A DNA stretch of 52,650 nt from Lachnospiraceae bacterium (lineage in GTDB: Bacteria; Bacillota; Clostridia; Lachnospirales; Lachnospiraceae). This document shows positions 18,740-27,379 of the stretch, piece after piece (the first letter of the stretch is position 1; each line of letters starts with the position of its first letter). The stretch lies in the NCBI GenBank assembly GCA_028692975.1, contig JAQUWF010000010.1, positions 1 to 52,650 of the forward strand. Direction: 5' to 3'. The notes beneath the pieces are model-generated. The model saw nothing but the letters and a program-made list of their open reading frames with translations. It did not search any database and was not told where the DNA came from. The position numbers and the translations under genes were made by a program.

Positions 18740-19665
18740 TATCCATTGTCATACCGTGCTACAATTCAGAACAGACCATTCGCCGGGTGGTCGAGATGGT
18801 TATGGGGGAGTTCGAGCATTTTGAGGGCTATACCTGTGAGTTTGTTCTGGTCAATGATAATTCCAAGGATGATACCTTTGGTCAGATCAAGGCGCTTGGT
18901 AAAGATTACCCCTGTGTGCACGGGATTAATTTAATGCGGAATTTTGGGCAGCACAATGCACTTATGGCTGCCATGAATTATACAAAAGGTGACTACGTTC
19001 TTGGCATGGACGATGATCTGCAGACCCACCCTTCCCAGATATATAAACTGCTGGAGAAGATGCAGGAGGGATATGATCTGGTCTACGGAGTCTACGCAAA
19101 AAGTAAAAATTCGCCGCTGAAGAATTTTACCAGCTGGCTGAACCGGGTATCATCCCGCATCCTGCTGGATCGTCCCAAAGAGATCATGTCCAGCAATTTC
19201 TGGCTGATAACCAGAGCGGTGCGGAATGAGGTCATCAAATACAAAAATTATAATCCTTATGTGGACGGATTGTTTTACCGGTGCACAACACGTATCGGAA
19301 ATGTGCAGGTAGAGCACCACAAACGGGAGGTTGGCACTTCGAATTACACCCTGCGGAAACTGCTGCACCTGTGGATGGCGTATTGGAACTTTTCCGTCAT
19401 CCCTCTTCGTATGGCCTCTGTGCTGGGCTGCATCACGGCTGTTGTCGGCATGATGGCCGGCCTGATCACGGTGATCCGCAAACTGGTCAATCCGGCCATG
19501 ACAGTAGGATGGGCATCTACGGTGAGCATCATGCTGTTCTTCTTTGGTCTGGTACTTCTGGTGCTGGGTATCATAGGAGAATATCTTGGTAAAATCATCC
19601 TGGCGCTGAATGCGACACCTCAATATATCATACGTGATGTAGTGAATCTGGAGGAACGGGAATGA
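18733..19665 (+). CDS. GT2 polyprenyl-phosphate glycosyltransferase (ArnC/GtrB-like)
   Basis: GT-A glycosyltransferase of the DPM1/ArnC/GtrB type, which moves a sugar from a nucleotide carrier to undecaprenyl phosphate. SIVIPCYNSEQTI opens the domain, LVNDNSKDDT and MDDDLQTHP give the nucleotide/metal site. Two C-terminal transmembrane helices (about residues 228-255 and 262-288) fit this class. 310 aa. AAGGGGGAAAAG precedes the ATG, which overlaps the previous gene. The adjacent ATP-grasp ligase and the facing WecE-like aminotransferase suggest a 4-amino-sugar donor; the sugar is inferred. Confidence 0.87.
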   Translation: MLVSIVIPCYNSEQTIRRVVEMVMGEFEHFEGYTCEFVLVNDNSKDDTFGQIKALGKDYPCVHGINLMRNFGQHNALMAAMNYTKGDYVLGMDDDLQTHPSQIYKLLEKMQEGYDLVYGVYAKSKNSPLKNFTSWLNRVSSRILLDRPKEIMSSNFWLITRAVRNEVIKYKNYNPYVDGLFYRCTTRIGNVQVEHHKREVGTSNYTLRKLLHLWMAYWNFSVIPLRMASVLGCITAVVGMMAGLITVIRKLVNPAMTVGWASTVSIMLFFFGLVLLVLGIIGEYLGKIILALNATPQYIIRDVVNLEERE

Positions 19666-20843
19666 AGAAGATCATGATACTTGGAGCAGGTATCTATCAG
19701 GTTCCGCTCATCCGGCAGGCCAAAAAGATGGGGCTTGAAACCATCGTGGTCAGCTACGCCGGTAATTATCCGGGATTCGCGCTGGCGGATAAGGTCTATG
19801 AGATCGACACCACGGACTACTGCGGTGTGCTGGAGGCGGCGAAAAAAGAAGGGATACAGGGGATCTGCGCATCAGGAACCGACGTGGCCGTAAAGACTAT
19901 TGGTTACGTCTGTGACCATATGCATCTCAGCGGTATTTCCGAATATGCGGCCCGCACCGTTACGGATAAGGCCCTTATGAAAGCCGCTTTCGTGCGGGGA
20001 CAGGTGTCAACGGCCCGCCACTGTACGGTGCGTTCATTGGAAGAGGCGAAGAGAGTGGCCTTAGAATTCGGTCTGCCGGTCATGATGAAGGCTACGGATA
20101 CTTCCGGCAGCCGGGGTGTGACAAAGGTCGATACCCTGGACCAACTGGATACCGCCTACGCAGAAGCCATCCGTGTATCCAGACATAATCATTATGTGGT
20201 GGAGGAATATATAGAAGGGACTGAGATCGGCCTGGACGCCTTCGTTTCCAATGGAAAACTGGAGCTTCTGCTCCCTCACGAGAAATATGTGAAACACTGT
20301 GCCGGAGCCACCGTGCCTGTGGGACACAGATTCCCTTATATCTGCAGTGATAAACTGATGGAAGAATTGCGAATCCAGATGGAACGGGTCATCGCAGCCA
20401 CAGGCATGGATAATTGCGCAGTGAATGCAGATATCTTCGTTATGCCTGACGATACCGTACAGATCATTGAGGCTGGAGGAAGAGCGGGAGCCACCTGTAT
20501 ACCGGAGCTTATTTCCATATACTGTGGTTTTAACTATTATGAGAAAATCATAGAGAATGCGCTGGGAGAACCGTTGGATTTCACGAAAAAGCATGCGGTG
20601 CCCTGTATTGCGAAACTTATTTACAGTGATAAAGAGGGGCATATCACCCGTATGGACATGGAACGGATTCTTGAGCATAACAATGCCCGCACCCAGGTGA
20701 AGATGGACTATAGCGTAGGAAGCAAGGTCTGGGAGATGAAAAACGGCACCGACCGCATCGGTCAGGTTATCATGAAAACAGATGACGAAACAGAAGTGGA
20801 TGCGGTGATAAAAGCTATTAAGGAAAATATAGTGGTAGAATAA
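19662..20843 (+). CDS. ATP-grasp carboxylate-amine/thiol ligase
   Basis: ATP-grasp enzyme. It has an N-terminal Rossmann-like preATP domain (MILGAGIYQVPLIRQAKKMG), a central ATP-binding region (PVMMKATDTSGSRGV) and metal-binding residues in VVEEYIEGTEIGLDAF and NADIFV...IEAGGRAGAT. 393 aa. It couples a carboxylate to an amine through an acyl-phosphate; the substrates are unknown. ATG overlaps the previous stop (ATGA). Beside an amino-sugar aminotransferase, it could acylate a 4-amino sugar with an amino or hydroxy acid. That is a hypothesis; PurK-like and carnosine-synthase-like activities are alternatives. Confidence 0.82.
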   Translation: MKKIMILGAGIYQVPLIRQAKKMGLETIVVSYAGNYPGFALADKVYEIDTTDYCGVLEAAKKEGIQGICASGTDVAVKTIGYVCDHMHLSGISEYAARTVTDKALMKAAFVRGQVSTARHCTVRSLEEAKRVALEFGLPVMMKATDTSGSRGVTKVDTLDQLDTAYAEAIRVSRHNHYVVEEYIEGTEIGLDAFVSNGKLELLLPHEKYVKHCAGATVPVGHRFPYICSDKLMEELRIQMERVIAATGMDNCAVNADIFVMPDDTVQIIEAGGRAGATCIPELISIYCGFNYYEKIIENALGEPLDFTKKHAVPCIAKLIYSDKEGHITRMDMERILEHNNARTQVKMDYSVGSKVWEMKNGTDRIGQVIMKTDDETEVDAVIKAIKENIVVE

Positions 20844-20897
20844 AAATGTCATTCCGAAGAAAACGAAAAATTCAATCGTTGTTCGGAATGACATTTT
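20843..20897. terminator. Bidirectional intrinsic terminator
   Basis: Perfect 16-bp inverted repeat: AAAATGTCATTCCGAA (20843-20858) pairs with TTCGGAATGACATTTT (20882-20897). The arms carry A and T ends, so the hairpin has a T-run in both directions. The loop contains a further pair, AACGA/TCGTT. It sits between convergent genes and begins at the last base of the ATP-grasp stop codon. Confidence 0.9.
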
Positions 20898-20904
20898 ATT
20901 TGCT

Positions 20905-22035
20905 TTATTTTTTGAAGAAATCGTGTATGGATGCTATGACTATATCTTTCTTCTCGTCAGTCAGCTGATAATACATAGGCAGTCGAACCAGCCGCTCGCT
21001 TTCTTTTGTGGTATACCTGTCCTCACCGTGGAATCGCCCGAAGCGCTGTCCGGCGGGAGCGGAGTGGAGCGGAATATAATGGAATACGCTCTGGATATCT
21101 TTTGCTTTCAGGTAAGCGATCAGTTCACTGCGAATCTCCAGGGTAGGCAGTTTTATATAATACATATGAGCATTGTGGGTGCAGTCCTCAGGAATATATG
21201 GCTGCTCCAGATATCCGGCATCAGCCAGGGAACGAAGCCCCTTGTCATAGTAATCGAAACTTGCCATGCGGTCATTGAAGATCGTGCGTTCCTGCTCTAA
21301 TTGTGCCCAGAGATAAGCGGCATTCAGATCGCTTGGCAGGTAGGAAGAACCGTAATCTACCCAGGTATATTTGTCAATCTGGCCGCGGAAGAATTTGCTG
21401 CGGTTAGTTCCTTTTTCACGAAGAATCTCGGCCTTCTCCCGGTATTCATCATGATTAAAGACGATAGCGCCGCCTTCACCCATGGAGTAGTTTTTCGTCT
21501 CATGGAAACTGAAACAGCCGAAGTCGCCGATGGTGCCAAGCGCCTTGCCCTTATAAGTGGAGCAGAAGCCCTGTGCAGCGTCTTCTACCACGAGGAGGTG
21601 GTGACGTCTGGCAATATCCATAATCGTATCCATATCGCAGGATACGCCTGCGTAGTGCACCGGGACGATAACCTTTGTCTTATCTGTGATAGCGTCCTCA
21701 ATCAGCTTTTCGTCTATATTCATGGTATCCGGGCGGATGTCCACATAAACGAGGGCAGCGCCGCGCTGTACGAAGGCATCTGCAGTGGATACAAAGGTAT
21801 AGGAGGGAAGGATCACCTCGTCACCAGGCTGTATTTGAGACAGCAGGGCGCCCATCTCCAGTGCATGTGTGCAGGAGGTGGTAAGAAATGCGTGATTTAC
21901 CTGAAAGCGTTCCTGCATCCACTGGCTGCACTTTTTGGTAAACTCCCCGTCACCGCTGATCTTTTTATTTTTGATGGCCTTCGCCATATACTCAAGTTCT
22001 GTCCCCACACTTGGGGGGATGTTGAAATCTATCAT
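20905..22035 (-). CDS. wecE: dTDP-4-amino-4,6-dideoxygalactose transaminase (WecE/RffA-like)
   Basis: PLP sugar aminotransferase of the DegT/DnrJ/EryC1 family. It is the same length (376 aa) and very close in sequence to enterobacterial RffA/WecE as I recall it: GDGEFT, QPGDEVILPSYTFVSTADAF, RPDTMNIDE, VPVHYAGV, FSFHETKNY and REKGTNRS. Lys181 (ETKNY) is the expected Schiff-base lysine. The product would be dTDP-4-amino-4,6-dideoxy-D-galactose, made from the dTDP-4-keto-6-deoxyglucose that RfbA plus RfbB supply. AGGGGAC precedes the start. It is the last gene of the minus-strand group. Close WecE-type enzymes can differ in stereochemistry, so the exact sugar is uncertain. Confidence 0.9.
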   Translation of the reverse strand: MIDFNIPPSVGTELEYMAKAIKNKKISGDGEFTKKCSQWMQERFQVNHAFLTTSCTHALEMGALLSQIQPGDEVILPSYTFVSTADAFVQRGAALVYVDIRPDTMNIDEKLIEDAITDKTKVIVPVHYAGVSCDMDTIMDIARRHHLLVVEDAAQGFCSTYKGKALGTIGDFGCFSFHETKNYSMGEGGAIVFNHDEYREKAEILREKGTNRSKFFRGQIDKYTWVDYGSSYLPSDLNAAYLWAQLEQERTIFNDRMASFDYYDKGLRSLADAGYLEQPYIPEDCTHNAHMYYIKLPTLEIRSELIAYLKAKDIQSVFHYIPLHSAPAGQRFGRFHGEDRYTTKESERLVRLPMYYQLTDEKKDIVIASIHDFFKK

Positions 22036-22108
22036 TTTTTGTCCCCTTTTTATTAAATAACTATTATTAGATTATAATGAAAAACGTCTATTAAATATAT
22101 TAGTCCAT

Positions 22109-23374
22109 CTAATGTGATTTTGCAATCTTTATATAGAAAAAGATGAAAATGCCGGACATGGACAGGATAATGCAGCTCATAGTGAGCAGGTATGTCCAGG
22201 AAGCACCAAGAATCCCATATTGTCTTACAAAATCGTAACCGATAAACTGGATAAGAACAGCTATAATCACATAAGCAATGAGAAGTAATTTCTGCTGACG
22301 CATTACAGTAATACAATAACTTAAAATAGTAATGACCCCATTGAAACCACCAGCCAGAAGAAGAATGGCAAACGTAAACTTATGAGGATTTAAATCTAAT
22401 CCTGATAGCATGGAAAGAATTGGCAAACCGATAAAATATCCGCCTATTTCAACAACCACAGTAATACATAAGATAAGAGCGACAATTTTTATTAGCAGTT
22501 TAAGAAATTTTGGGTATTGTTTTGTGTTCCATAAAAGAGCAATCTTATTGTACATAGGAACACAAATAAACATACAAAACAGGTTTACTACAGCGGAAAC
22601 AGAGAATAGCAGATTATATTCGGTTTGAATGGTATTGCTCATAAACTGGTTAATCGCGTTTTTGGGAATGTTGATTAAAAACGAGGTGATAAAAGCACCA
22701 AAAAAGAGTGGAAAGCATTCGATGAACAACGCAGTCTGTTTGCGGGAAAGGCGGTTTATTTTCACAGGGACCATCTGTCTGGCAATGTGATAATCAAAGC
22801 AGTAAAGCCATATGGCAGAAACGAGAATGGCAGCGGAGACGGCAATAAACAGATTCTTTGTGATAAACAGTGTAACTATAAGAATTATATTATACAGAAG
22901 GATGCGGACGACATAGGAATATCCGCCGATGTATAATTTGTTTTTCTGCTGGAAAAGACCGGCGAAAACATCTGCCATGACATCACCGATCATCAAAACG
23001 CATAGGAATAAGGTCAATAATGTTTTGTAAGTCCCGTAATGGTATAAAACGGCATAGGCGATACCGCCAACCAGCATAAAAGAAGAGGTCAGAACCTTTG
23101 TAGTAAAATAATCAGAGAATGTGTATTTTTCATTTAAGTCCGACACCTGATATGCACGCATATTATACCAGCCAAGGGAAAGCATCAGCTGTGCTGCGGC
23201 CAGGGCGATAGAAAAAGCACCGGCAGCGTCACTGCCGGTTATCCTTGTTATGACAAATAAGAGAATTAAAGAAGCGGCGGAACTTGTTACACTGCCGGCT
23301 GTATACCACAAGGTATCCTTGCGTGACGAACTGGGTTCCTGAACTATTTTAGTGATAAAATCAGTTTTTTTCAT
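22109..23374 (-). CDS. Polysaccharide flippase (Wzx/TacF-type, MOP superfamily)
   Basis: 421 aa with about twelve hydrophobic segments and the N-terminal MOP-type pattern (TLWYTAGSVTSSAASLILLF). It would move a lipid-linked oligosaccharide across the membrane. Its start lies 3 bp after the stop of the upstream GT2, with AAAGGAT as RBS, so it is co-transcribed with the Pce-like gene and GT2. Because those neighbours point to phosphocholine, TacF, the pneumococcal teichoic-acid flippase, is a functional model; this is inference, not homology shown here. It is one of two flippases in the window. Confidence 0.87.
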   Translation of the reverse strand: MKKTDFITKIVQEPSSSRKDTLWYTAGSVTSSAASLILLFVITRITGSDAAGAFSIALAAAQLMLSLGWYNMRAYQVSDLNEKYTFSDYFTTKVLTSSFMLVGGIAYAVLYHYGTYKTLLTLFLCVLMIGDVMADVFAGLFQQKNKLYIGGYSYVVRILLYNIILIVTLFITKNLFIAVSAAILVSAIWLYCFDYHIARQMVPVKINRLSRKQTALFIECFPLFFGAFITSFLINIPKNAINQFMSNTIQTEYNLLFSVSAVVNLFCMFICVPMYNKIALLWNTKQYPKFLKLLIKIVALILCITVVVEIGGYFIGLPILSMLSGLDLNPHKFTFAILLLAGGFNGVITILSYCITVMRQQKLLLIAYVIIAVLIQFIGYDFVRQYGILGASWTYLLTMSCIILSMSGIFIFFYIKIAKSH

Positions 23375-23377
23375 AAA

Positions 23378-24367
23378 TTATCCTTTTAGATGGTAGGTTT
23401 TTTTCATATAAAATGCAAGAAGACGAACTAAATTGTGATAGCCCAAAAGACGATATGCCAATTTTGCTTTTTTCACACTTGGATGTTTGTCGTAGTTTAA
23501 AAGGCAGGTGCACTGGCGCATCGCCTCAATATCCTTTTTTAATTGCAAATCATGAGATAAATGCGCCTGTGCCAGCCACACCGTATACAGGTAGGCGATA
23601 TAACTCAAAACAGAGGGAGAATACTGCCCGTCTTGTTTTGCAATACTCCTGTATGCCTGCTGCGAGATGTTCATGACAGTTGCTAAACTGTCATGTGTAT
23701 AGGGCTGGCTGGAACGTGTGTTAGATGCCTGTTTTCTATAAGCATAGATCGTAAGATCACACCAGTCGATTTTAGCAGCGCGCTGGTAGATACGAAGAGA
23801 CCAGTCAATATCTTCAGCAGGAATATCCTGAAAGAAAAGCTTATGCTCCAACACCAAATCGCGGCGCAGTACCTTAGCCAGTATGCCGCTGTAAATAACG
23901 CCTTTCGATAAAAAGAAGTCAAAACGTTCTGGAAACGGTATGGAGTCGACGGTCTTTTCATCAATAGGAACAGCGTTTGATTCCAATTGTTTAGAATCAT
24001 GCCAATAAGTTGCCACGTTGTACATGAGCAGATCCGCATTGCTTTTACTTAACCGCTCATGAATCTGTTTTAACGCATTTATATCACAAAAAAAGTCATC
24101 GCTGTCTAAAAATAAAATATAGGCACCGTGACTTTTCTGCATGCCCTCATTACGGGCAAGCCCGGGACCGGCATTTTCTTTTGACCAGCCATGTATACGG
24201 GGATCCTTTGCCATATAATCCTGGCAGATCTGCCAGGATTTGTCGGTGGATCCATCATTTATCAGCAGGAGTTCCCAGTTGGTATACGTCTGTCGTATCA
24301 CGCTGTCGATACATTCCTTTAAATAGTCTTCCGCCTGATAAACCGGAATGATAATACTGAATTCCAT
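23378..24367 (-). CDS. GT2 family glycosyltransferase
   Basis: Inverting GT-A glycosyltransferase with SIIIPVYQAEDYLKECIDSV, LLINDGSTDKS, and the metal-binding LFLDSDDFF. The frame is open to 24412, but an ATG at 24367 follows GAGG by six bases and gives the standard N-terminus, so about 329 aa. No transmembrane helix is evident. It lies 32 bp downstream of the Pce-like gene and abuts the flippase. Sugar specificity cannot be assigned. Confidence 0.88.
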   Translation of the reverse strand: MEFSIIIPVYQAEDYLKECIDSVIRQTYTNWELLLINDGSTDKSWQICQDYMAKDPRIHGWSKENAGPGLARNEGMQKSHGAYILFLDSDDFFCDINALKQIHERLSKSNADLLMYNVATYWHDSKQLESNAVPIDEKTVDSIPFPERFDFFLSKGVIYSGILAKVLRRDLVLEHKLFFQDIPAEDIDWSLRIYQRAAKIDWCDLTIYAYRKQASNTRSSQPYTHDSLATVMNISQQAYRSIAKQDGQYSPSVLSYIAYLYTVWLAQAHLSHDLQLKKDIEAMRQCTCLLNYDKHPSVKKAKLAYRLLGYHNLVRLLAFYMKKTYHLKG

Positions 24368-24399
24368 AAAAACCTCATTTCCTAAAATAATATGGGTAT

Positions 24400-27198
24400 C
24401 TAATGTATCCATCTGCCGGAACTGTCAAGCCGATAGCCATTTATCACTGTGTTACTGGCCATGACACCATTCGATTGCAGATAATACCAGGCGTTATCCA
24501 GGAATATCCATCCGGTCTGCATAGGGCCGCCGGAACTGAAATAAAACCAGTTATTGCCGAGTTTTACCCATCCGGTCTGCATGAGACCAGACTGGTTGAA
24601 ATAATATTTTTCACGATTGATCGTCTGCCAGCTCACAACCATGGCACCAGAGCCGGAAAGATAGAACCATTGGCCATCCAGCAGAAGCCAGCCGGTTTTC
24701 ATAGCACCGCTGGGCTGGAGATAATACCATCTTCCGCTGTTGTACAGCCAGCCGATTTTCATAGAACCGGAAGAGTCAAGGAAGTACCAGGTGCGGTCGA
24801 TGTACTGCCAATTGGTCTGCATGGCACCAGAGCCTGACAAGTAATACCAGGTATTATTCAGCAGAAGCCAGCCAGTTTTCATAGCACCGCTGGACTGGAG
24901 ATAATACCATTTTCCACCATTGTACAGCCAACCGACTTTCATAGAACCAGAAGCGTCAAGGAAGTACCAGGTGCGGTTGATGTACTGCCAATTGGTCTGC
25001 ATGACACCAGCATTTGAAAAATAATACCAGGTATTATCCAGCCATAACCAGCTTGTTGCAATTTTGCGTGAAGTAAGGTCCATGTGATACCAGACATTAT
25101 TTATTTTATTCCACCCGGTAGCGAGACCGTATGTGGTGCCATAATACATACTTCCGTTTTTCTGGAAAAAACCAGTTTGCATATAGCCCTGTTTGTTGAA
25201 ATAATATAAAGACTGATTGATGTACAGAAACTTATCGGCAGCGTAGGATCCGTCTGCAAATTGATACCACCAGCCGGTAGCATTTTTCTGCCAGGTAGCA
25301 GTGGGGGTATCCTGAACACGGTGTCCATTAGCGTCAATATAATAATTATCAAACCAGCAATCGGTTAACATAGCCCCATCGTTGCCGAAATAATAGAAAA
25401 ATCCGCCATCTGTATGCCATTGATTTTTGACTAATCTGCCATCTGCATCAAAGCAATAGGTTTTTCCCAATATGCTCGTAATACCAGTCGCAACACGCCC
25501 CTGTTTGTCAATGACATAATATTGATTGCCCTTGTAGGTGACCCAGCCGATAGATTTTGTGCGTCCGTAATTATCAAAGTAATATAAAGAGTCATCAATC
25601 GCATAAATCTCTTCCGACAGAGTAGAATAATTGACAGATATTTTGGAAGAAGAAAAAGTACATACCACAGCAGCAGAATTACCAATCGTATAATAACGCT
25701 GGGCATTAGACAGATAATCGACTTCACTGGTATTCTCAACCCATCCAGAATAACCGGTTCCTATGGCAATGTCAGGGTTAAGTGCAGAAAGGTAATAACC
25801 AGGATTTTCGCTGGAGCGGCCATGATGGTTCAATTTTAACAAATCAATTTTTAGTGGTTTAGATGATAACTGAGGATCAATGGAACGTTTCGTGACATCA
25901 AAGACATGGTCGTCTGATTCGGATACCTCGATTTCATCATCGGATTGTGCGGGAGTGTTATTGACATTTGTGTCATAAACAGGAATTTCCTGTGGAGCAG
26001 ATGCTGTCTGAATAGCCGGATCCTGTGGAGCAGACGCTGTCTGAGCAGCCAAATCCTGTGATGAAGAAGCAGTGTATACAGCTTCTGGAATATTGGAGGA
26101 ATCCTGTGTATCCGACAGAACGGAATCATAAGAAACAGGCTCCATATCGGTTGAATCATCCAAAGAAAGCGGCATATCCGTGGCCGCCGAAGGCACAGGG
26201 ATATCCGTAACCTCATCAGGTACAGGAGATTCGGTAACGGTTGCTGAAGGTACAGGAGACTCGGTAACGGTTGCTGAAGGCACAGGGGATTCGGTAACGG
26301 TTGCTGAAGGTACAGGAGACTCAGTAATGGTTGCCGAAGGTGTAGGTGACTCAGTAGCTTCAGGCGTAGGAGTCGGTGTCGGAATAGCGGTGGGCCAGGG
26401 CTCACCGGATAAATATTTAATGATCTTGGTTGAGGTGCCATCCTCGATAATATTGCCATCGGCGTCCGTCTTTTGGTTTTCATCACCAATATCTGCAGTG
26501 AGCAAAGCCGTTTTTCCGTATGCTTCGATTTTGGTTACCAGACAAGAGCAGTTTTCATTAAAACTTGCTCCGGTTTTGGATCCATCTTCATTGGTTGGGC
26601 GCTGCCAGTTCAGGAGTTCAATCTGCATTTCACCCAATGAAAAATTGCGAACGTCTTCGCTTGCCAATTCATTATCCTGAATGAGCGTCACTCCAGTACT
26701 CTTTGCTGCCCGGATCATATTGTCATAGCAATACTGATTGTCCCACCCAGTCTGGTTTGGTACAGAATAGTCAAGAAAAGAATCATCATATTCAAGGGCG
26801 TAGAGACGATCCACAGGAAAATGATAAAGAATGTCATCCACGCCGCCCATATGGTCACTGTGTGTGTGCGTGGCGATAATGAAATCCAGTTTTTTTACAC
26901 CGACAGATTTCAGATAATGAATTACCTGCTGCTCAGAGCCGGAAGTAGTATCTATGCCGGATACAAGAGGATATTTCGGATCACTTCCGTCTGGATAAGC
27001 CCAGTCTTCACCGCAGTCAACCATACCATAATGACCATTGCTTTCCAACAGGATTGCATCTGAAGGAGAATTAATGGAAATAAAATGTATACGTGTCTGA
27101 TTTACAGTGGCAGACACGGTCTTTGCGCTGTGCGGTAAGACAGCGGCAAACAGGAGCAAAATAAAACTGTATATTAGTGATCTTCTGTATTTTTTCAT
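24400..27198 (-). CDS. Secreted choline-binding metallo-beta-lactamase-fold protein, Pce-like phosphorylcholine esterase
   Basis: 932 aa. Signal peptide about 1-30. The N-terminal domain (35-240) has the metal motif HTHSDH (111-116) and TADIGD (Asp236 or Asp239). NHHG (458-459) supplies a further His. The segments DAILLESNGHYGMVD and LDFIIATHTHSDH closely resemble pneumococcal Pce/CbpE, which removes phosphocholine from teichoic acid. Between Asp236 and His458, where Pce is short, this protein has about 200 low-complexity residues, including TESPVPSATV repeats. Residues 530-932 form about 18 cell-wall-binding repeats (GW...WYYL...GAM) that in the family bind choline. It is divergent from licD and first in its transcript. 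A ComEC-like hydrolase with another substrate is the alternative. Confidence 0.85.
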   Translation of the reverse strand: MKKYRRSLIYSFILLLFAAVLPHSAKTVSATVNQTRIHFISINSPSDAILLESNGHYGMVDCGEDWAYPDGSDPKYPLVSGIDTTSGSEQQVIHYLKSVGVKKLDFIIATHTHSDHMGGVDDILYHFPVDRLYALEYDDSFLDYSVPNQTGWDNQYCYDNMIRAAKSTGVTLIQDNELASEDVRNFSLGEMQIELLNWQRPTNEDGSKTGASFNENCSCLVTKIEAYGKTALLTADIGDENQKTDADGNIIEDGTSTKIIKYLSGEPWPTAIPTPTPTPEATESPTPSATITESPVPSATVTESPVPSATVTESPVPSATVTESPVPDEVTDIPVPSAATDMPLSLDDSTDMEPVSYDSVLSDTQDSSNIPEAVYTASSSQDLAAQTASAPQDPAIQTASAPQEIPVYDTNVNNTPAQSDDEIEVSESDDHVFDVTKRSIDPQLSSKPLKIDLLKLNHHGRSSENPGYYLSALNPDIAIGTGYSGWVENTSEVDYLSNAQRYYTIGNSAAVVCTFSSSKISVNYSTLSEEIYAIDDSLYYFDNYGRTKSIGWVTYKGNQYYVIDKQGRVATGITSILGKTYCFDADGRLVKNQWHTDGGFFYYFGNDGAMLTDCWFDNYYIDANGHRVQDTPTATWQKNATGWWYQFADGSYAADKFLYINQSLYYFNKQGYMQTGFFQKNGSMYYGTTYGLATGWNKINNVWYHMDLTSRKIATSWLWLDNTWYYFSNAGVMQTNWQYINRTWYFLDASGSMKVGWLYNGGKWYYLQSSGAMKTGWLLLNNTWYYLSGSGAMQTNWQYIDRTWYFLDSSGSMKIGWLYNSGRWYYLQPSGAMKTGWLLLDGQWFYLSGSGAMVVSWQTINREKYYFNQSGLMQTGWVKLGNNWFYFSSGGPMQTGWIFLDNAWYYLQSNGVMASNTVINGYRLDSSGRWIH
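24661..25020 (-). repeat. 180-bp higher-order tandem repeat in the choline-binding region
   Basis: Units 24661-24840 and 24841-25020 are nearly identical at a 180-bp offset; for example GCAGAAGCCAGCC occurs at both 24681 and 24861. Each unit encodes three consecutive 20-residue repeats (about residues 727-846 in all). This indicates recent duplication of a three-repeat block, larger than the basic 60-bp repeat. Confidence 0.85.
26221..26350 (-). repeat. 30-bp tandem repeats encoding TESPVPSATV linker
   Basis: Four and a partial fifth 30-bp units, with core TCGGTAACGGTTGCTGAAGG on the + strand, differ by a few substitutions. They encode decapeptide repeats at about residues 283-326, inside the insert of the esterase-like domain. 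Length variation between strains is likely. Confidence 0.88.
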
Positions 27199-27289
27199 TA
27201 TAAAGGCTTCCTTTTTCTATATATGCCACTATAGGACATAAGGGTTAACTGTTTTGGTTGATTAAAGTAATGCATTTGGTTCCATGATT

Positions 27290-27342
27290 ATTATATAATA
27301 TCCAATATCCATTTGCAAGGGTTGTGAAATCCTTTGAATAAT
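27290..27342. promoter_or_regulatory. Back-to-back promoters sharing one -35 (Pce-like gene / licD)
   Basis: TTGCAA at 27313-27318 is its own reverse complement. On the minus strand it is 17 bp from a perfect TATAAT -10 (27290-27295 as ATTATA on +), about 90 bp before the Pce-like gene. On the plus strand it is 18 bp from AATAAT (27337-27342), about 38 bp before licD. One hexamer thus appears to serve both directions, so polymerase could use only one at a time. The minus promoter is the better match. Confidence 0.55.
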
Positions 27343-27379
27343 GTTATTATTGTCTTCAAATGATAAGGATGGAAAATAT

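Noticed and set aside
21301-22056. 251-codon open frame on the plus strand
   Set aside because: Antisense to the WecE-like aminotransferase, whose motifs and PLP lysine are unambiguous.
22071-22076. Promoter for the WecE-like gene on the minus strand
   Set aside because: A TATAAT -10 is present but no acceptable -35 lies at the right spacing.
25855-26481. Insert in the Pce-like domain as an intein
   Set aside because: Composition is low-complexity Ser/Thr/Pro/Asp; there are no intein splice motifs (no Cys/Ser start block or His-Asn end).
26180-26680. Plus-strand frame with Gly/Asp/Ser-Val repeats
   Set aside because: It is the complement of the 30-bp repeats of the Pce-like gene, with no start signal of its own.
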